A stretch of DNA of 57,666 bases from Candidatus Polarisedimenticolaceae bacterium (GCA_036376135.1 DASVAW010000101.1:1-57666); one strand, 5' to 3'; positions 8,249 through 17,702 are shown, counted from the first letter of the stretch. Notes: a model not told the origin generated them from the letters alone. A program made the numbers and translations.

Positions 8249-10552
8249 TCACTCCCTGCGGGGGGCCCGCCCGAGACCCGCCTCAATCCGCGCGATTTCC
8301 TCTCGGACCGCCTCAGCGTCGTCGATCCTTCCCTCCCCGAGCGCGGCCCGCACGCGCACCAGGCGCGCCTCCAGGTTCGCCGGGTCCGACTCGAGCGCCC
8401 GGCCGGCGGCCTCGAGCGCGCCGGCCGTGTCCCCGGCGTCGAAACGCAGCAAGGCGAGGGTGGACCAGGCGGGGGCGTACCGCGGCGCCCGGAGCACCAG
8501 CGTCTCCGCCTCGCGGCGCGCCCAGGCCGCGTCCCCCGCCCACCAGACCGCGCGGACGCGCTGCTCGTGGATCCGGGCATCCGACGGGTCCCGGGCGATC
8601 GCCCGCGCGAACACCTCGGCGGCCGCCGCGGGCTCCCGCCGTTTCATCAGCAACCGCCCGAGCATCGCGAGGTTGCGCGCGTTGGGCTGGACCTCGACCG
8701 ATCGCCGCGCCTCGGCAAGGGCCGCCGTCGAGTCCGCCGCCTCGTCGAGGAAGTACGACCGCATCGCCCGCGCATCCCCTTCGAGGGACGGCCAGCGCTG
8801 CGCAACCGAGCCGAAGAAGTCGGCGGCCGCCTCGGGACTGCGGCGCGCGAGCCACGCCTGCATGGCGGAGGGGAGGGCCTGGCGGCAGGCCGACTCCTCC
8901 TCGCAGGCCGCGCGCGCGGCCGCGATCGCCGGGTCGGGGCCGCCGCACCCCGCGAGCGCGGGAGCGAGGATCGCGATCGCCGCGACCGGTCCGAGTCGGG
9001 CGCGGAACGAAAGGACGATCCACAGGGCCGTCGCCAGCACGCAGCCCCACCCGAAGGCATCGCGGCTCCTGGCGTACAGCGTGGTGCGGCCGTCGGAGAG
9101 CGGAACGGGCGCCGTCAGCGAGCCGGCGACCGAGATCGTGCCGCCGCGTTTCCCGCGCAGGAGCGCGGTCAGCCGTCCCGCGGGATCGATGAACCCGGAG
9201 ATCCCGGTGTTCCCGCAACGCACGTACGCGATGCGGTTCTCGATGGCGCGAAGCATCGAGATGCGCAGGAGCTGCTCCTGCACCACCCCGCCGACTTCCC
9301 CTTCGCTCGTGATGTTCACGAAGAAGCGCGCGCCAAGACGGCCGGCCTCGGCGGGGACCGGCGGATACGTGTTCTCGACGCAGATGAGCACGGCGAACGG
9401 GATCGTGTCCCCCCTCCACGGGATCCGGAGCAGGCTCATCCCCCGCCCCGGCGTTCCCGTGGCCAGGTAGCCCCAAGCCTTGCGGATCAATCCGCGGTGC
9501 GCGCGCTGCAACGGTGTGGAGATCGCGCCGAGGAGCCGGTCGAGCGGCACGTACTCCGACCACGGGTAGAGCACCTGCTTGTCGTATTGACCGCGCACGG
9601 TCCCGTCCGCGTCGAGCAGGATCGCGGCGTTGGTCGTGTCCCAGGGACGACCCTCGGGGACCCCGAGCGCCCCGAGGAGCAGCCACGCCCCCTTCCGTTC
9701 GAGGAGCCACTTCAGGTCCGGCAGGTACGCCCCGGGCCGGTCGAGGCGGTCGAGGATCGCGTTCTCCGGCCAGACGATCAGATCCGCGGAGCCCGGCGGG
9801 ATCGCCCGCTCGGTCTGGATCGTCTGGGCGGCGTGCGTCCCGATGGGGTTGTTGAGGGTGTGGAGGATGTTCGGCTGGATCACGGCGAGACGGGGCCCGT
9901 CCTCGAAGGTCATGGAGCCGACGCGCACGAAGCCGTAACCGAACGCGACGGCGAACGCCGCGGCGAGCACCGCGCCGGAACGGATCCTCGGCCTCCAGTC
10001 CACGGGCGCGCCGTCGAGCCGCGCGTCCCTCACGGCGAACGCGAGATCGGCGATCCAGCCGTTCACCGCCGCGACGAGGAAGGTCAGCCCCCACACCCCG
10101 GTGACGTCGGCGATCTGCGCGAGCCCGGGGGTGCGGGCCTGCGAGTATCCCAGCGCGTAGAGGTCGAAGTGCGCGAGGCAGAAGCGGGCGCGCAGCACCT
10201 CGACGGCGGTCCACAACACGGGGACCACGATCACGAGCGGAATCCCGAGGCGCTTGACCCGTGCCAGCAGCGGCGTGAACGCCCAGGCGATCGGCGTGTA
10301 GAAGAGCGCCATCACCGGCGGGACGAACCACCCGTACTTCATGACCGACGTGTACTGGGTCATCCAGGCGACGAGGGTCGCGAGGACGTAGTAGACGTGC
10401 GAAGGGGTCTCGCCCCGCCGGTCGCCGTACAGGAGGATCCAGGGAACGAGCGCGAGGTAAGGAAGGAAGGCGAGCGTGGGGAACTGCGCGTACGCGCCGA
10501 ACAGGGCCGCAGAGGCGAGGGCCACCGCGAGTCGGGCCGGCACGCGCTTCAT
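8249..10552 (-). CDS. lnt: Apolipoprotein N-acyltransferase with C-terminal TPR extension
   Basis: A 767-residue protein. The first ~515 residues are Lnt: N-terminal helices, then a nitrilase-fold domain with the full catalytic triad E263 (WPENA), K325 (YDKQVLYP) and C391 (LICVENTYP), and a final helix near 503-516. Lnt transfers the third acyl chain to lipoproteins in the inner membrane. The chain continues with a second hydrophobic stretch ending in LAPALAGC, a good lipobox with C536, then ~230 residues with several TPR-like helical pairs. Either this is a true fusion or a separate lipoprotein starts inside, for example at GTG 9040. It lies 15 nt downstream of plsC. Confidence 0.92.
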   Translation of the reverse strand: MKRVPARLAVALASAALFGAYAQFPTLAFLPYLALVPWILLYGDRRGETPSHVYYVLATLVAWMTQYTSVMKYGWFVPPVMALFYTPIAWAFTPLLARVKRLGIPLVIVVPVLWTAVEVLRARFCLAHFDLYALGYSQARTPGLAQIADVTGVWGLTFLVAAVNGWIADLAFAVRDARLDGAPVDWRPRIRSGAVLAAAFAVAFGYGFVRVGSMTFEDGPRLAVIQPNILHTLNNPIGTHAAQTIQTERAIPPGSADLIVWPENAILDRLDRPGAYLPDLKWLLERKGAWLLLGALGVPEGRPWDTTNAAILLDADGTVRGQYDKQVLYPWSEYVPLDRLLGAISTPLQRAHRGLIRKAWGYLATGTPGRGMSLLRIPWRGDTIPFAVLICVENTYPPVPAEAGRLGARFFVNITSEGEVGGVVQEQLLRISMLRAIENRIAYVRCGNTGISGFIDPAGRLTALLRGKRGGTISVAGSLTAPVPLSDGRTTLYARSRDAFGWGCVLATALWIVLSFRARLGPVAAIAILAPALAGCGGPDPAIAAARAACEEESACRQALPSAMQAWLARRSPEAAADFFGSVAQRWPSLEGDARAMRSYFLDEAADSTAALAEARRSVEVQPNARNLAMLGRLLMKRREPAAAAEVFARAIARDPSDARIHEQRVRAVWWAGDAAWARREAETLVLRAPRYAPAWSTLALLRFDAGDTAGALEAAGRALESDPANLEARLVRVRAALGEGRIDDAEAVREEIARIEAGLGRAPRRE

Positions 10553-10567
10553 GGTCGGTCGATCCGG

Positions 10568-11218
10568 TCAGGCCACGAAGGATGGCTCGCCCTGATCCGC
10601 GGGCTGGCGAGCCGACAGGCGGAGGATGTCGTCGAAGATCTGCTGCTGGAACGCGACCGAGGCGGCGCGGGGCGGCGGTCCCGCGACGGGGGATCCCGGA
10701 AAGACCCGCGGCTCCCCGTAGTGGATCGTGATCTTCGTGGGCCTCGGGAACCGCCGGGTGCGGGGAAGGCTCTCGAACGATCCGCGAATGCCGATCGGTA
10801 CCACGGGGACACCGGTTCTCGCGGCGACACGGGAGAGGCCCGGGCGGAAGCGGTGCACCTTGCCGTCGTAGGAGATGCGCCCCTCCGGGAAGATCCCCAC
10901 GATCTTCCCGCTCTCGAGGTGCCGGCACATCAGTTCGATCGTCCCCTGCGGATCCTCCGCCTGGACCGGCAGCACCCCCTGCGCGTCGAAGAACTTCTTC
11001 CAGAACCACGAGCGGTCGTACCACTGCCTCGTGGTCAGCCAGCTGATGTCGCGGCGGTTCACCATCGTCACGAGCCACGGGTCGAGAAAACACGAGTGAT
11101 TGGCCGCGATGAGGACCGGCCCCGACTTCGGGAAGGCGTCGAACGCCTCCGCCGTCGACAGACGCCAATACGCTCCGAGGAGCGGCGCGGTGGTCGTGAT
11201 CAGGCGATAGAGCCACAT
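10568..11218 (-). CDS. plsC: 1-acyl-sn-glycerol-3-phosphate acyltransferase
   Basis: A 216-residue membrane-associated acyltransferase that makes phosphatidic acid from lysophosphatidic acid. The catalytic H-X4-D motif is NHSCFLD (H41, D46), and the substrate motif FPEGR is at 110-114, with VPVVPIGI further on. The N-terminus is hydrophobic. It sits directly upstream of lnt, so phospholipid synthesis and lipoprotein acylation genes are paired. There is no Shine-Dalgarno; a TATATT box lies 9 nt before the ATG, consistent with a leaderless mRNA. Confidence 0.94.
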   Translation of the reverse strand: MWLYRLITTTAPLLGAYWRLSTAEAFDAFPKSGPVLIAANHSCFLDPWLVTMVNRRDISWLTTRQWYDRSWFWKKFFDAQGVLPVQAEDPQGTIELMCRHLESGKIVGIFPEGRISYDGKVHRFRPGLSRVAARTGVPVVPIGIRGSFESLPRTRRFPRPTKITIHYGEPRVFPGSPVAGPPPRAASVAFQQQIFDDILRLSARQPADQGEPSFVA

Positions 11219-11227
11219 GACCGAAGG

Positions 11228-11233
11228 AATATA
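11228..11233 (-). promoter_or_regulatory. -10 box of plsC, leaderless type
   Basis: The minus strand reads TATATT followed by 9 nt and the plsC ATG. The predicted transcription start falls at or within a few bases of the start codon. No -35 element is recognisable at 16-18 nt upstream. Confidence 0.55.
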
Positions 11234-11237
11234 CCGC

Positions 11238-11507
11238 CTAGTCGCGGGATCTGGCTCTTCGGACCCTGCGCCAGGACTCGACGACCGCTCGCCGCGCCTC
11301 CTCCGGCAGGACCCCGCCGGGGTCGCTTTGCACGAGGCGTACCGTCCGGCGCAACGACTCCAGAAAATCCCGGCAGGGCGGACAGTCGGCCAGGTGGTCG
11401 TCGACGTGCGCGCAATCCGCCGCGTCGATCTCCCCGTCGAGGTACTCGCTGAGTTTCGCGAACAGCGCCTTGCACTCGGGACCGCCGTGCACGTGCGGCG
11501 TCGTCAC
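11238..11507 (-). CDS. Zinc-binding anti-sigma factor
   Basis: An 89-residue soluble anti-sigma factor of the ZAS/zf-HC2 family, with the H-X3-C-X2-C zinc signature at H38, C42 and C45 (HLADCPPC). There is no membrane helix, so it resembles cytoplasmic redox-responsive anti-sigma factors such as RsrA. It overlaps the upstream ECF sigma gene by 4 bp and should hold that sigma factor inactive; thiol or zinc sensing is inferred from the motif. Confidence 0.92.
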   Translation of the reverse strand: MTTPHVHGGPECKALFAKLSEYLDGEIDAADCAHVDDHLADCPPCRDFLESLRRTVRLVQSDPGGVLPEEARRAVVESWRRVRRARSRD

Positions 11508-12088
11508 GACAGCGCCCCCGTCCCGCTGGACGCGAGCAGCCGCCGCAGGTGCAGGCGCGCACGGTGGAGGCGCATCTTCACGGCGGACTCCCCGATGCCC
11601 AGCGCCGCGCCGACCTCCTGCGTCGAGAGCCCTTCCATGTCTCGCATGACGAGAACGATGCGAAGCCCGGGCGGAAGGTCACCGATCGCGGCGCGAACGC
11701 GCGCGACGACCTCGGCCTGGGCGAGCTCCGAATCCGGAAGCATCGCGGGATCCGGGATCTCCGCGCGGGGTCCGTCCGGACCGGTCGGCATCAACTCCTC
11801 GAGGGACAACTCGCGCTCGGGCTCGTGTCTGCCCTTGCGGCGCATCATCAGGCAGGCGTTGGACGCGACCCGGTAGATCCACGAGCGCAGCGCCTCGGGA
11901 TGCTCCACCGTCTTGAGCGCCCGGTACGCCGCGATCAGCGTGTCCTGCAGGACGTCCTGTGCGTCTTCGCGATCGCCGCACATCCTCCGCCCGAACCGGT
12001 AGACGCGGTCTCCGTACGCCTCGACGAAGGCCTCGAAGGCTCCGGGGGCGTCGGCGTGGATCGACTCCAGCAGCTCGGCGTCGGTCAT
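11504..12088 (-). CDS. ECF-family RNA polymerase sigma factor
   Basis: A 194-residue sigma factor. Region 2 covers about 24-95 (YGDRVYRFGRRMCGD followed by REDAQDVLQDTLIAAYRAL), and region 4 about 136-185, with the helix-turn-helix LSTQEVGAALGIGESAVKMR. It is followed by its anti-sigma factor with a 4-bp overlap. It is divergent from the TolC/RND efflux operon across only 57 bp, which makes that operon a likely target. TATGCT sits 8 nt before the ATG, with no Shine-Dalgarno, suggesting a leaderless transcript. Confidence 0.95.
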   Translation of the reverse strand: MTDAELLESIHADAPGAFEAFVEAYGDRVYRFGRRMCGDREDAQDVLQDTLIAAYRALKTVEHPEALRSWIYRVASNACLMMRRKGRHEPERELSLEELMPTGPDGPRAEIPDPAMLPDSELAQAEVVARVRAAIGDLPPGLRIVLVMRDMEGLSTQEVGAALGIGESAVKMRLHRARLHLRRLLASSGTGALS

Positions 12089-12096
12089 CGGCGCCA

Positions 12097-12102
12097 AGCA
12101 TA
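12097..12102 (-). promoter_or_regulatory. -10-like box of the ECF sigma gene
   Basis: TATGCT on the minus strand, 8 nt before the sigma ATG. It matches the TANNNT pattern seen before other first genes in this window. It lies inside the 57-bp gap shared with the efflux operon. An autoregulated ECF promoter could also exist here but I cannot identify one. Confidence 0.4.
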
Positions 12103-12145
12103 TCCCGCGTGTGACCCGGCGCGCCCGCGACGCATCTCCGGGGGC

Positions 12146-13465
12146 ATGAAGATCCCTGCGTGGTTCGTTCCGGCGCTCCTCGCGGCGACCGCCTCCGCCG
12201 CGGAACCGTTGACCCCCGAGAGCGCGGTCGCGCTCGCGCTCGAACATCACCCGTCCCTCCGGGCCGCGGCGGGGGAGGTCGACGCCGCCCGCGCCGACCT
12301 CTCCCTCGCCAGGACCGGCTGGATCCCGCGGATCGAGCTCCAGGAGGACCTCGCCCGCTCCACGAACCCGGTCTTCGTGTTCGCCGGAAAGCTCGGTCAG
12401 GAGAGCTTCGGTCCCGCCGACTTCGCGATCGAGTCGCTGAACCGCCCCGATCCGTTGACCAACGCCGCCACGCGCGTCGCCCTCCGCCAGAACCTCTTCG
12501 ACGCGGACCGGAGCCGCCTCGGCAGGCACGCGGCGGATGCGGGGGTCGAAGCGGCGGAACGGATGCGCTCGCGTTCCGCCGACGCCGTCGCCTTCGAGGC
12601 GACGCGGGCGTTCTGGGACGCCGTCCTCGCCGGCCGTGCGCTCGCGGCCGCCGTCGAGGGGGAGAAGGCCGCGATCGAGAACGCGCGCCTCGCGACCGCG
12701 CGCGCCGAGGAGGGGTTGACCGTTCCCTCCGACCGCCTCCAGGCGGAAGTCCGCCTGGCGGAGGTCCGCGCGCTCAAGCTGCGGGCCGAAGGGGCGGTCG
12801 CCTCCGCCCGTGCCGCCCTCCGCTACGCGCTCGGGGTCGCCGAGGACCGCGACTTCGAGTTGATGCCTCCCCCGGTCGACCCCGACGACGCCCCGGCCCC
12901 GGCCGATCCGTCCCAACGCGCGGACCTGCTCGCGCTCGACGCCCGGCTGCGCCAGGCCGAGGCCGGAGAGACGATGGCGCGGCGCGGATGGTGGCCGGTG
13001 ATCGGGCTCGGCGCTCAATACGAGTGGAACGCCGACACGCCGTTCGCGAGCGACGGATCGAACTGGACCGTCGCCCTTTCGGCGAGGCTCCCGATCTTCG
13101 ACGGCCTCGAGACGCGCGCGCGCGCGGCGCGGGCCCGCGCCGACCGCGACCGGCTTCAGGCGATTCGCTCCCAGGCCGCCGAAGGCGCGCTCCTGGAGAC
13201 CCGCGCCGCCGAAGCCGCCCGGAGCGCCGCGTCGGGCCGGCTGATCGCCGCGCGCGGCGCCGTCGGACTCGCGGAGGAGGCGTTGCGCATCGTGAAGGAC
13301 CGTTACGCCGAAGGGCTCGCGGTCATGGTGGAGCTGCTCGGCGCGGAGGCCGCGCGCACCGCCTCCCTGGCGGAGCTCGCCTCGGCCGAACACGACCTCG
13401 CCCTGGCCCGCGCGGCCCACGATTTCGCCGCCGGGCGCCCGCTCGCCCCGGAGGAGGCACGATGA
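12146..13465 (+). CDS. TolC-family outer-membrane efflux channel
   Basis: A 439-residue OEP-family protein: signal peptide (KIPAWFVPALLAATASAAEP), then two long alpha-helical repeats rich in Ala/Arg heptads typical of the TolC tunnel, with SVALAL-like openings and barrel strands between. It forms the outer-membrane duct of a tripartite pump whose adaptor and permease follow, each overlapping its predecessor by 4 bp. The channel gene is placed first in the operon. The start ATG at 12146 is preceded by CCGGGGG as a weak Shine-Dalgarno. Confidence 0.93.
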   Translation: MKIPAWFVPALLAATASAAEPLTPESAVALALEHHPSLRAAAGEVDAARADLSLARTGWIPRIELQEDLARSTNPVFVFAGKLGQESFGPADFAIESLNRPDPLTNAATRVALRQNLFDADRSRLGRHAADAGVEAAERMRSRSADAVAFEATRAFWDAVLAGRALAAAVEGEKAAIENARLATARAEEGLTVPSDRLQAEVRLAEVRALKLRAEGAVASARAALRYALGVAEDRDFELMPPPVDPDDAPAPADPSQRADLLALDARLRQAEAGETMARRGWWPVIGLGAQYEWNADTPFASDGSNWTVALSARLPIFDGLETRARAARARADRDRLQAIRSQAAEGALLETRAAEAARSAASGRLIAARGAVGLAEEALRIVKDRYAEGLAVMVELLGAEAARTASLAELASAEHDLALARAAHDFAAGRPLAPEEAR

Positions 13466-14535
13466 CCCCGCCGATCCGAACGTTCCTGCTCGCGCTGGCG
13501 GCGTCCGCGCTGGCGTGTTCCCACGCCCCCGAACGCCCTGCCGTCGCCGAGGCGGACCCGCTCGCCGCCACGGTCGTGGCCGCCGCTCCCTCGGCGGTCG
13601 CCGGCTCGACGGGCGCCACGGGACTCGTCGAGCCCTGGCGGCGCGCGATGCCGTCGACCCTTCTGATGGGTCGGGTCGAGTCCATCCTCAAGCGCGAAGG
13701 CGATCGCGTTCGCCGCGGCGAGACTCTCGCGCGCATCGACGCGCGGGACGTCGACGCGCGGAAGGCGCAGGCCGACGCCGCGCTCTCGGCCGCGCGGGCC
13801 GCGGAAGCCAACGCCCGGGCGATGCGCGAGCGGATGGAGCGCCTGGAGGCCCGACAGGCCGCCTCCCGCAAGAACGTCGAGGACGCGGTCCTGGCCCACG
13901 AGGCGGCCCTCGCGCAGCGGCGCGCCGCCGAGCAGGCGGTCGCCGCGGCCTCGATCTACAGCGGCGATGCGAAGGTGCAGGCCCCGTTCGACGGCGTCGT
14001 GACCGCGCGTCACGTCGAGGCCGGCGACATGGCCGCCCCCGGCGCGTCGCTGTTCACCCTCGAGGACCTCTCCAAGGTGAAGGTCGAGGCGACCGTCGCG
14101 GAGTCGGCGGCGGCGGCGCTCGCCCCCGGAAACCCCGTCGAGGTCCGCTTCACCACGGGCATCGCACGGACGGCGACGATCACGGAGATTCTCCCCGCGA
14201 CCGATCCGCGCTCGCGCACCGTCGTCGTCCGCGTCGTGCTCGACAACGTCGACGGCGCGCTGCGTTCGGGGAGTTTCGCCAGGCTGGCGCTCCCGGGCCC
14301 GGAAGGCGGGGCGGCCGGGGCGAGCGTCCCCGAGAGCGCGGTCGTACGCCGCGGGCCGCTCACGGGGCTTTTCGTCGCGGAGGCGGGGATCGCCCGGCTC
14401 CGGTGGGTCACCCTCGGCGCCGCGCGCGAGGGATCGGTCGAGGTCCTCACGGGGCTCGCCGCGGGAGAACGCGTCGTGGCCCCCGTCCCGCCTTCGCTCG
14501 AGGACGGCCGCCGCCTGACGGAGGCGGCCCGATGA
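13462..14535 (+). CDS. RND efflux periplasmic adaptor lipoprotein (HlyD/AcrA family)
   Basis: A 357-residue membrane-fusion protein. The N-terminal signal ends in the lipobox ASALAC (C19), so it is a lipoprotein. It has a biotinyl-lipoyl half-motif (RVESILKREGDRVRRGETLA), a long coiled-coil hairpin around 90-160, the second lipoyl half (VQAPFDGVVTARHVEAGD), then beta-barrel and membrane-proximal domains. It links the RND permease to the TolC channel. Its start overlaps the channel gene by 4 bp (ATGA) and its end overlaps the permease gene the same way. Confidence 0.95.
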   Translation: MTPPIRTFLLALAASALACSHAPERPAVAEADPLAATVVAAAPSAVAGSTGATGLVEPWRRAMPSTLLMGRVESILKREGDRVRRGETLARIDARDVDARKAQADAALSAARAAEANARAMRERMERLEARQAASRKNVEDAVLAHEAALAQRRAAEQAVAAASIYSGDAKVQAPFDGVVTARHVEAGDMAAPGASLFTLEDLSKVKVEATVAESAAAALAPGNPVEVRFTTGIARTATITEILPATDPRSRTVVVRVVLDNVDGALRSGSFARLALPGPEGGAAGASVPESAVVRRGPLTGLFVAEAGIARLRWVTLGAAREGSVEVLTGLAAGERVVAPVPPSLEDGRRLTEAAR

Positions 14536-17500
14536 AACCCGTCGGCGCCTCGGGCGCGATCGCCCGGGCGTTCCTCACGAGCAAGCTCACGCCGCTGCTC
14601 GTCCTCGCCTCGCTCGCGCTCGGCCTGATGGCCGTGGTCGCGACCCCGCGCGAGGAGGAGCCGCAGATCGTCGTGCCGATGATCGACGTGATGGCGGCGT
14701 GGCCCGGATCGTCCGCCGCGGACGTCGAGCGCCTGGTGGTCGCCCCCCTCGAGCGCGCGATCCGCGAGATCCCCGGGGTCGAATACGTCTACGCGACCGC
14801 GCAACCTTCGGGCGCGATGCTCGTCGTGCGGTTCTTCGTGAACTCCGACCCGGAGCGCGCGATCGTGAACGTGAGGGACAAGGTCGCGAACGCGAGCGCG
14901 CTGCTCCCCGCGGGGGCCCTGCCCCCCGCGGTGATCCCGCGCGCGATCGACGACGTCCCCATTCTCGCGCTGACGTTCGCGTCGGGCACCCAGGACCCGA
15001 TGGCCCTGCGACGGATGGCCGCCGAGTTCGAGGAGGAGGCCCGCCGGCTCCCCGACGTCTCGGCGACGACCCTGATCGGCGGGCTCCGACGCGAGATCCG
15101 CGTCGAGCTCGACGCCGACGCCCTCGCCTCCCGCGGGCTTCCCCCCGTGGCCGTCGTCCGGGCGCTCGCCGCCTCCGGACTCGCGATGCCCTCGGGCTCC
15201 TTCGGCTCCCCCGCCGGGGAGATCCGGGTCGAGGCCGGGGAGTTCCTCCGCCACGCCGACGAGGTCCGCGACGTCGTGGTGGCCGCCCCCGGCGGGAAGG
15301 CCGTCCGTGTGGGCGACGTGGCGCGCGTGCTGGACGGACCGGAGGAGCCCCGCGCGTACGTGATGCACGCGGAGCGCGGCCGTCCCGCCGTGTCCGCGGT
15401 CACCCTCGCGATCGCCAAGACCCGCGGAAGCAATGCGACCGAGGTCTCGTCCCGGGTTCTCGACCGGCTCGAGGAGGTGCGCGGCCGCCTGCTCCCCGCG
15501 GGAGTCGCGGTCACCGTGACGCGCGACTACGGGGAGACGGCCGAGGAGAAGTCGAACGAGCTGATCTGGCACCTGCTCCTCGCGACGGTGTCGGTCGTCG
15601 CCCTGATCGCCGTCGCGCTGGGCTGGCGCGAGGCGATCGTCGTCGCCGTCGCGGTGCCCGTCACCCTCGCGCTGACGCTTCTCGTCTACTACCTGTTCGG
15701 GTACACGCTCAACCGCGTCACCCTGTTCGCGCTGATCTTCTCGATCGGGATCCTCGTCGACGACGCGATCGTGGTGGTCGAGAACATCCACCGGCACATC
15801 GCGCACTCCGGAGACGCCCCCGAGTTGTCCTCCGTGCTCGCCGTCGACGAGGTCGGGAATCCCACGATTCTCGCGACCTTCACGGTGATCGCCGCGATCC
15901 TGCCGATGGCCTTCGTGAGCGGTCTGATGGGGCCTTACATGCGCCCGATCCCGGTCGGCGCGTCGTTCGCCATGCTCCTGTCGCTGCTGGTGGCGTTCAT
16001 CGTGTCGCCGTGGCTCGCGCTCAAGCTCCTTCGTACGCAGGCCGGGCGCGGGGGGCACGAAGCCCGCGAAGGGCGGATCATCCGCGCGTACCGTGCGACG
16101 ATGGCCCCGCTCCTCGACCGGCCCGCGATCCGCTGGGGAGCGCTCGCCGGCGTCGGGGCGCTGCTGCTCGCGTCGATGGCGCTCGTCCCGTGGAAGTTCG
16201 TCAAGGTCAAGATGCTCCCGTTCGACAACAAGAGCGAGGTTCAGGTCGTCGTCGACGCCCCCGAGGGAATGCCGCTCGAGACCACGCTCGCCGCCGCCCG
16301 GGCGATGGCGGACCGGCTCACGCGAGAGCCCGAGGTCCGCGACGTGCAGGTTTACGCGGGGACCTCGGCGCCGTTCAACTTCAACGGCCTCGTGCGCCAC
16401 TACTTCCTGCGGCGCGGCGCCAACGTCGCCGACCTGCAGGTCAACCTCCTGCCCAAGGAGGCGCGCGACGCCTCGAGCCACGCGATCGCGCTCCGGCTGC
16501 GGCCGATCGTGCGCGAGATCGCGCAGGCGCGGGGCGTTCGCGTGAAGGTCGCCGAGATCCCGCCGGGGCCCCCGGTGCTCTCCACGCTCGTGGCCGAGGT
16601 CTACGGCGAGGACCCCGCGGTGCGCCGCGAGATCGCCCGCCGCGTCCTCGAGGTGTTCGACGGGACCGACGGGGTCGTCGACACCGACTGGTACGTCGAG
16701 CAGGCCCAGCCCGAGGTGCGTTTCTCCCTCGATCGCGAGAAGGCGACGCTCGCCGGGGTGGCCCCGGAACAGACCGCCGCGACCCTGCGCCTCGCGGTCT
16801 CCGGCCTTTCCGCCGGGGTCCTGCACGGGCAACGCGACCGCGAGCCGGTCGACGTCCGGGTGACCCTCCCGCGCGTCGACCGGACCGACCTCGCGCGGCT
16901 GGCGGCGCTCCGGGTCGTGGGGACCGGCGGCGACGCGGTTCCGATCTCCGAGATCTCCCGCGTCGAGCGCGGCGAGACCGAGCCGTTCCTGTACCGCAAG
17001 AACGGCCGGCCGGTGACCTACGTGATCGGCGAGGTCGCGGGGGGCGAGGAGTCCCCCGTCTACGCCCTGCTCGCCATGAAGGAGAAGATCGCGACGATCC
17101 AGGCGCCTTCGGGGTACGCGATCGAGGAGCGTTTCGTCGACGACCCGGCGAAGCCGGGGGCCGAGCGGCTCGTCTGGGACGGGGAGTGGCGGATCACCTA
17201 CGAGGTCTTCCGCGACCTCGGGATCGCCTTCGCCGCGGTCCTCGTGCTCATCTACGTCCTCGTCGTCGCCTGGTTCCGCTCGTTCACGGTGCCCCTCGTG
17301 ATCATGGCGCCGATCCCGCTGACGCTCGTCGGCATCCTCCCCGGCCACGCGGTCGCGGGGATCTTCTTCACCGCGACCTCGATGATCGGGATGATCGCGC
17401 TGGCCGGGATCATCGTGCGCAACTCGATCCTGCTCGTGGACTTCATCGAGTTGTCCATGGAGAAGGGCGTGCCGCTTCGCGAGGCGGTGATCGAGGCGGG

Positions 17501-17687
17501 AGCCGTCCGGATGCGGCCGATCGTCCTCACCGCCGCCGCGGTGATCGTCGGCGGGATCGTGATGGTGCTCGACCCGATCTTCCAGGGCCTCGCCGTCGCG
17601 CTGATGACCGGCGTCTTCGCCTCGACGGTGCTGACCCTCGTCGTCATCCCGATGCTGTATTACGTCGTCGCGAAGCGGACGCGCTGA
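14532..17687 (+). CDS. RND-family efflux permease
   Basis: A 1051-residue AcrB/HAE-type proton-driven transporter with the usual two-fold repeat of six membrane helices plus a large periplasmic loop. The proton-relay pair is D410-D411 in GILVDDAIVVVEN. In the helix-10 position where AcrB has the essential Lys, this protein reads LAGIIVRNSILLVDF, with Arg in place of Lys, as in some other RND branches. Hydrophobic drugs, lipids or metals are all possible substrates; no Met-rich CusA-type signature is evident. It is the last gene of the three-gene operon. Confidence 0.95.
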   Translation: MKPVGASGAIARAFLTSKLTPLLVLASLALGLMAVVATPREEEPQIVVPMIDVMAAWPGSSAADVERLVVAPLERAIREIPGVEYVYATAQPSGAMLVVRFFVNSDPERAIVNVRDKVANASALLPAGALPPAVIPRAIDDVPILALTFASGTQDPMALRRMAAEFEEEARRLPDVSATTLIGGLRREIRVELDADALASRGLPPVAVVRALAASGLAMPSGSFGSPAGEIRVEAGEFLRHADEVRDVVVAAPGGKAVRVGDVARVLDGPEEPRAYVMHAERGRPAVSAVTLAIAKTRGSNATEVSSRVLDRLEEVRGRLLPAGVAVTVTRDYGETAEEKSNELIWHLLLATVSVVALIAVALGWREAIVVAVAVPVTLALTLLVYYLFGYTLNRVTLFALIFSIGILVDDAIVVVENIHRHIAHSGDAPELSSVLAVDEVGNPTILATFTVIAAILPMAFVSGLMGPYMRPIPVGASFAMLLSLLVAFIVSPWLALKLLRTQAGRGGHEAREGRIIRAYRATMAPLLDRPAIRWGALAGVGALLLASMALVPWKFVKVKMLPFDNKSEVQVVVDAPEGMPLETTLAAARAMADRLTREPEVRDVQVYAGTSAPFNFNGLVRHYFLRRGANVADLQVNLLPKEARDASSHAIALRLRPIVREIAQARGVRVKVAEIPPGPPVLSTLVAEVYGEDPAVRREIARRVLEVFDGTDGVVDTDWYVEQAQPEVRFSLDREKATLAGVAPEQTAATLRLAVSGLSAGVLHGQRDREPVDVRVTLPRVDRTDLARLAALRVVGTGGDAVPISEISRVERGETEPFLYRKNGRPVTYVIGEVAGGEESPVYALLAMKEKIATIQAPSGYAIEERFVDDPAKPGAERLVWDGEWRITYEVFRDLGIAFAAVLVLIYVLVVAWFRSFTVPLVIMAPIPLTLVGILPGHAVAGIFFTATSMIGMIALAGIIVRNSILLVDFIELSMEKGVPLREAVIEAGAVRMRPIVLTAAAVIVGGIVMVLDPIFQGLAVALMTGVFASTVLTLVVIPMLYYVVAKRTR

Positions 17688-17690
17688 CCC

Positions 17691-17696
17691 CATAAT
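17691..17696 (+). promoter_or_regulatory. -10 box of the DUF971 gene, leaderless type
   Basis: CATAAT immediately after the RND permease stop, 6 nt before the DUF971 ATG. There is no Shine-Dalgarno in between. This suggests independent leaderless expression rather than read-through from the efflux operon. Confidence 0.5.
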
Positions 17697-17702
17697 CCGC
17701 GC

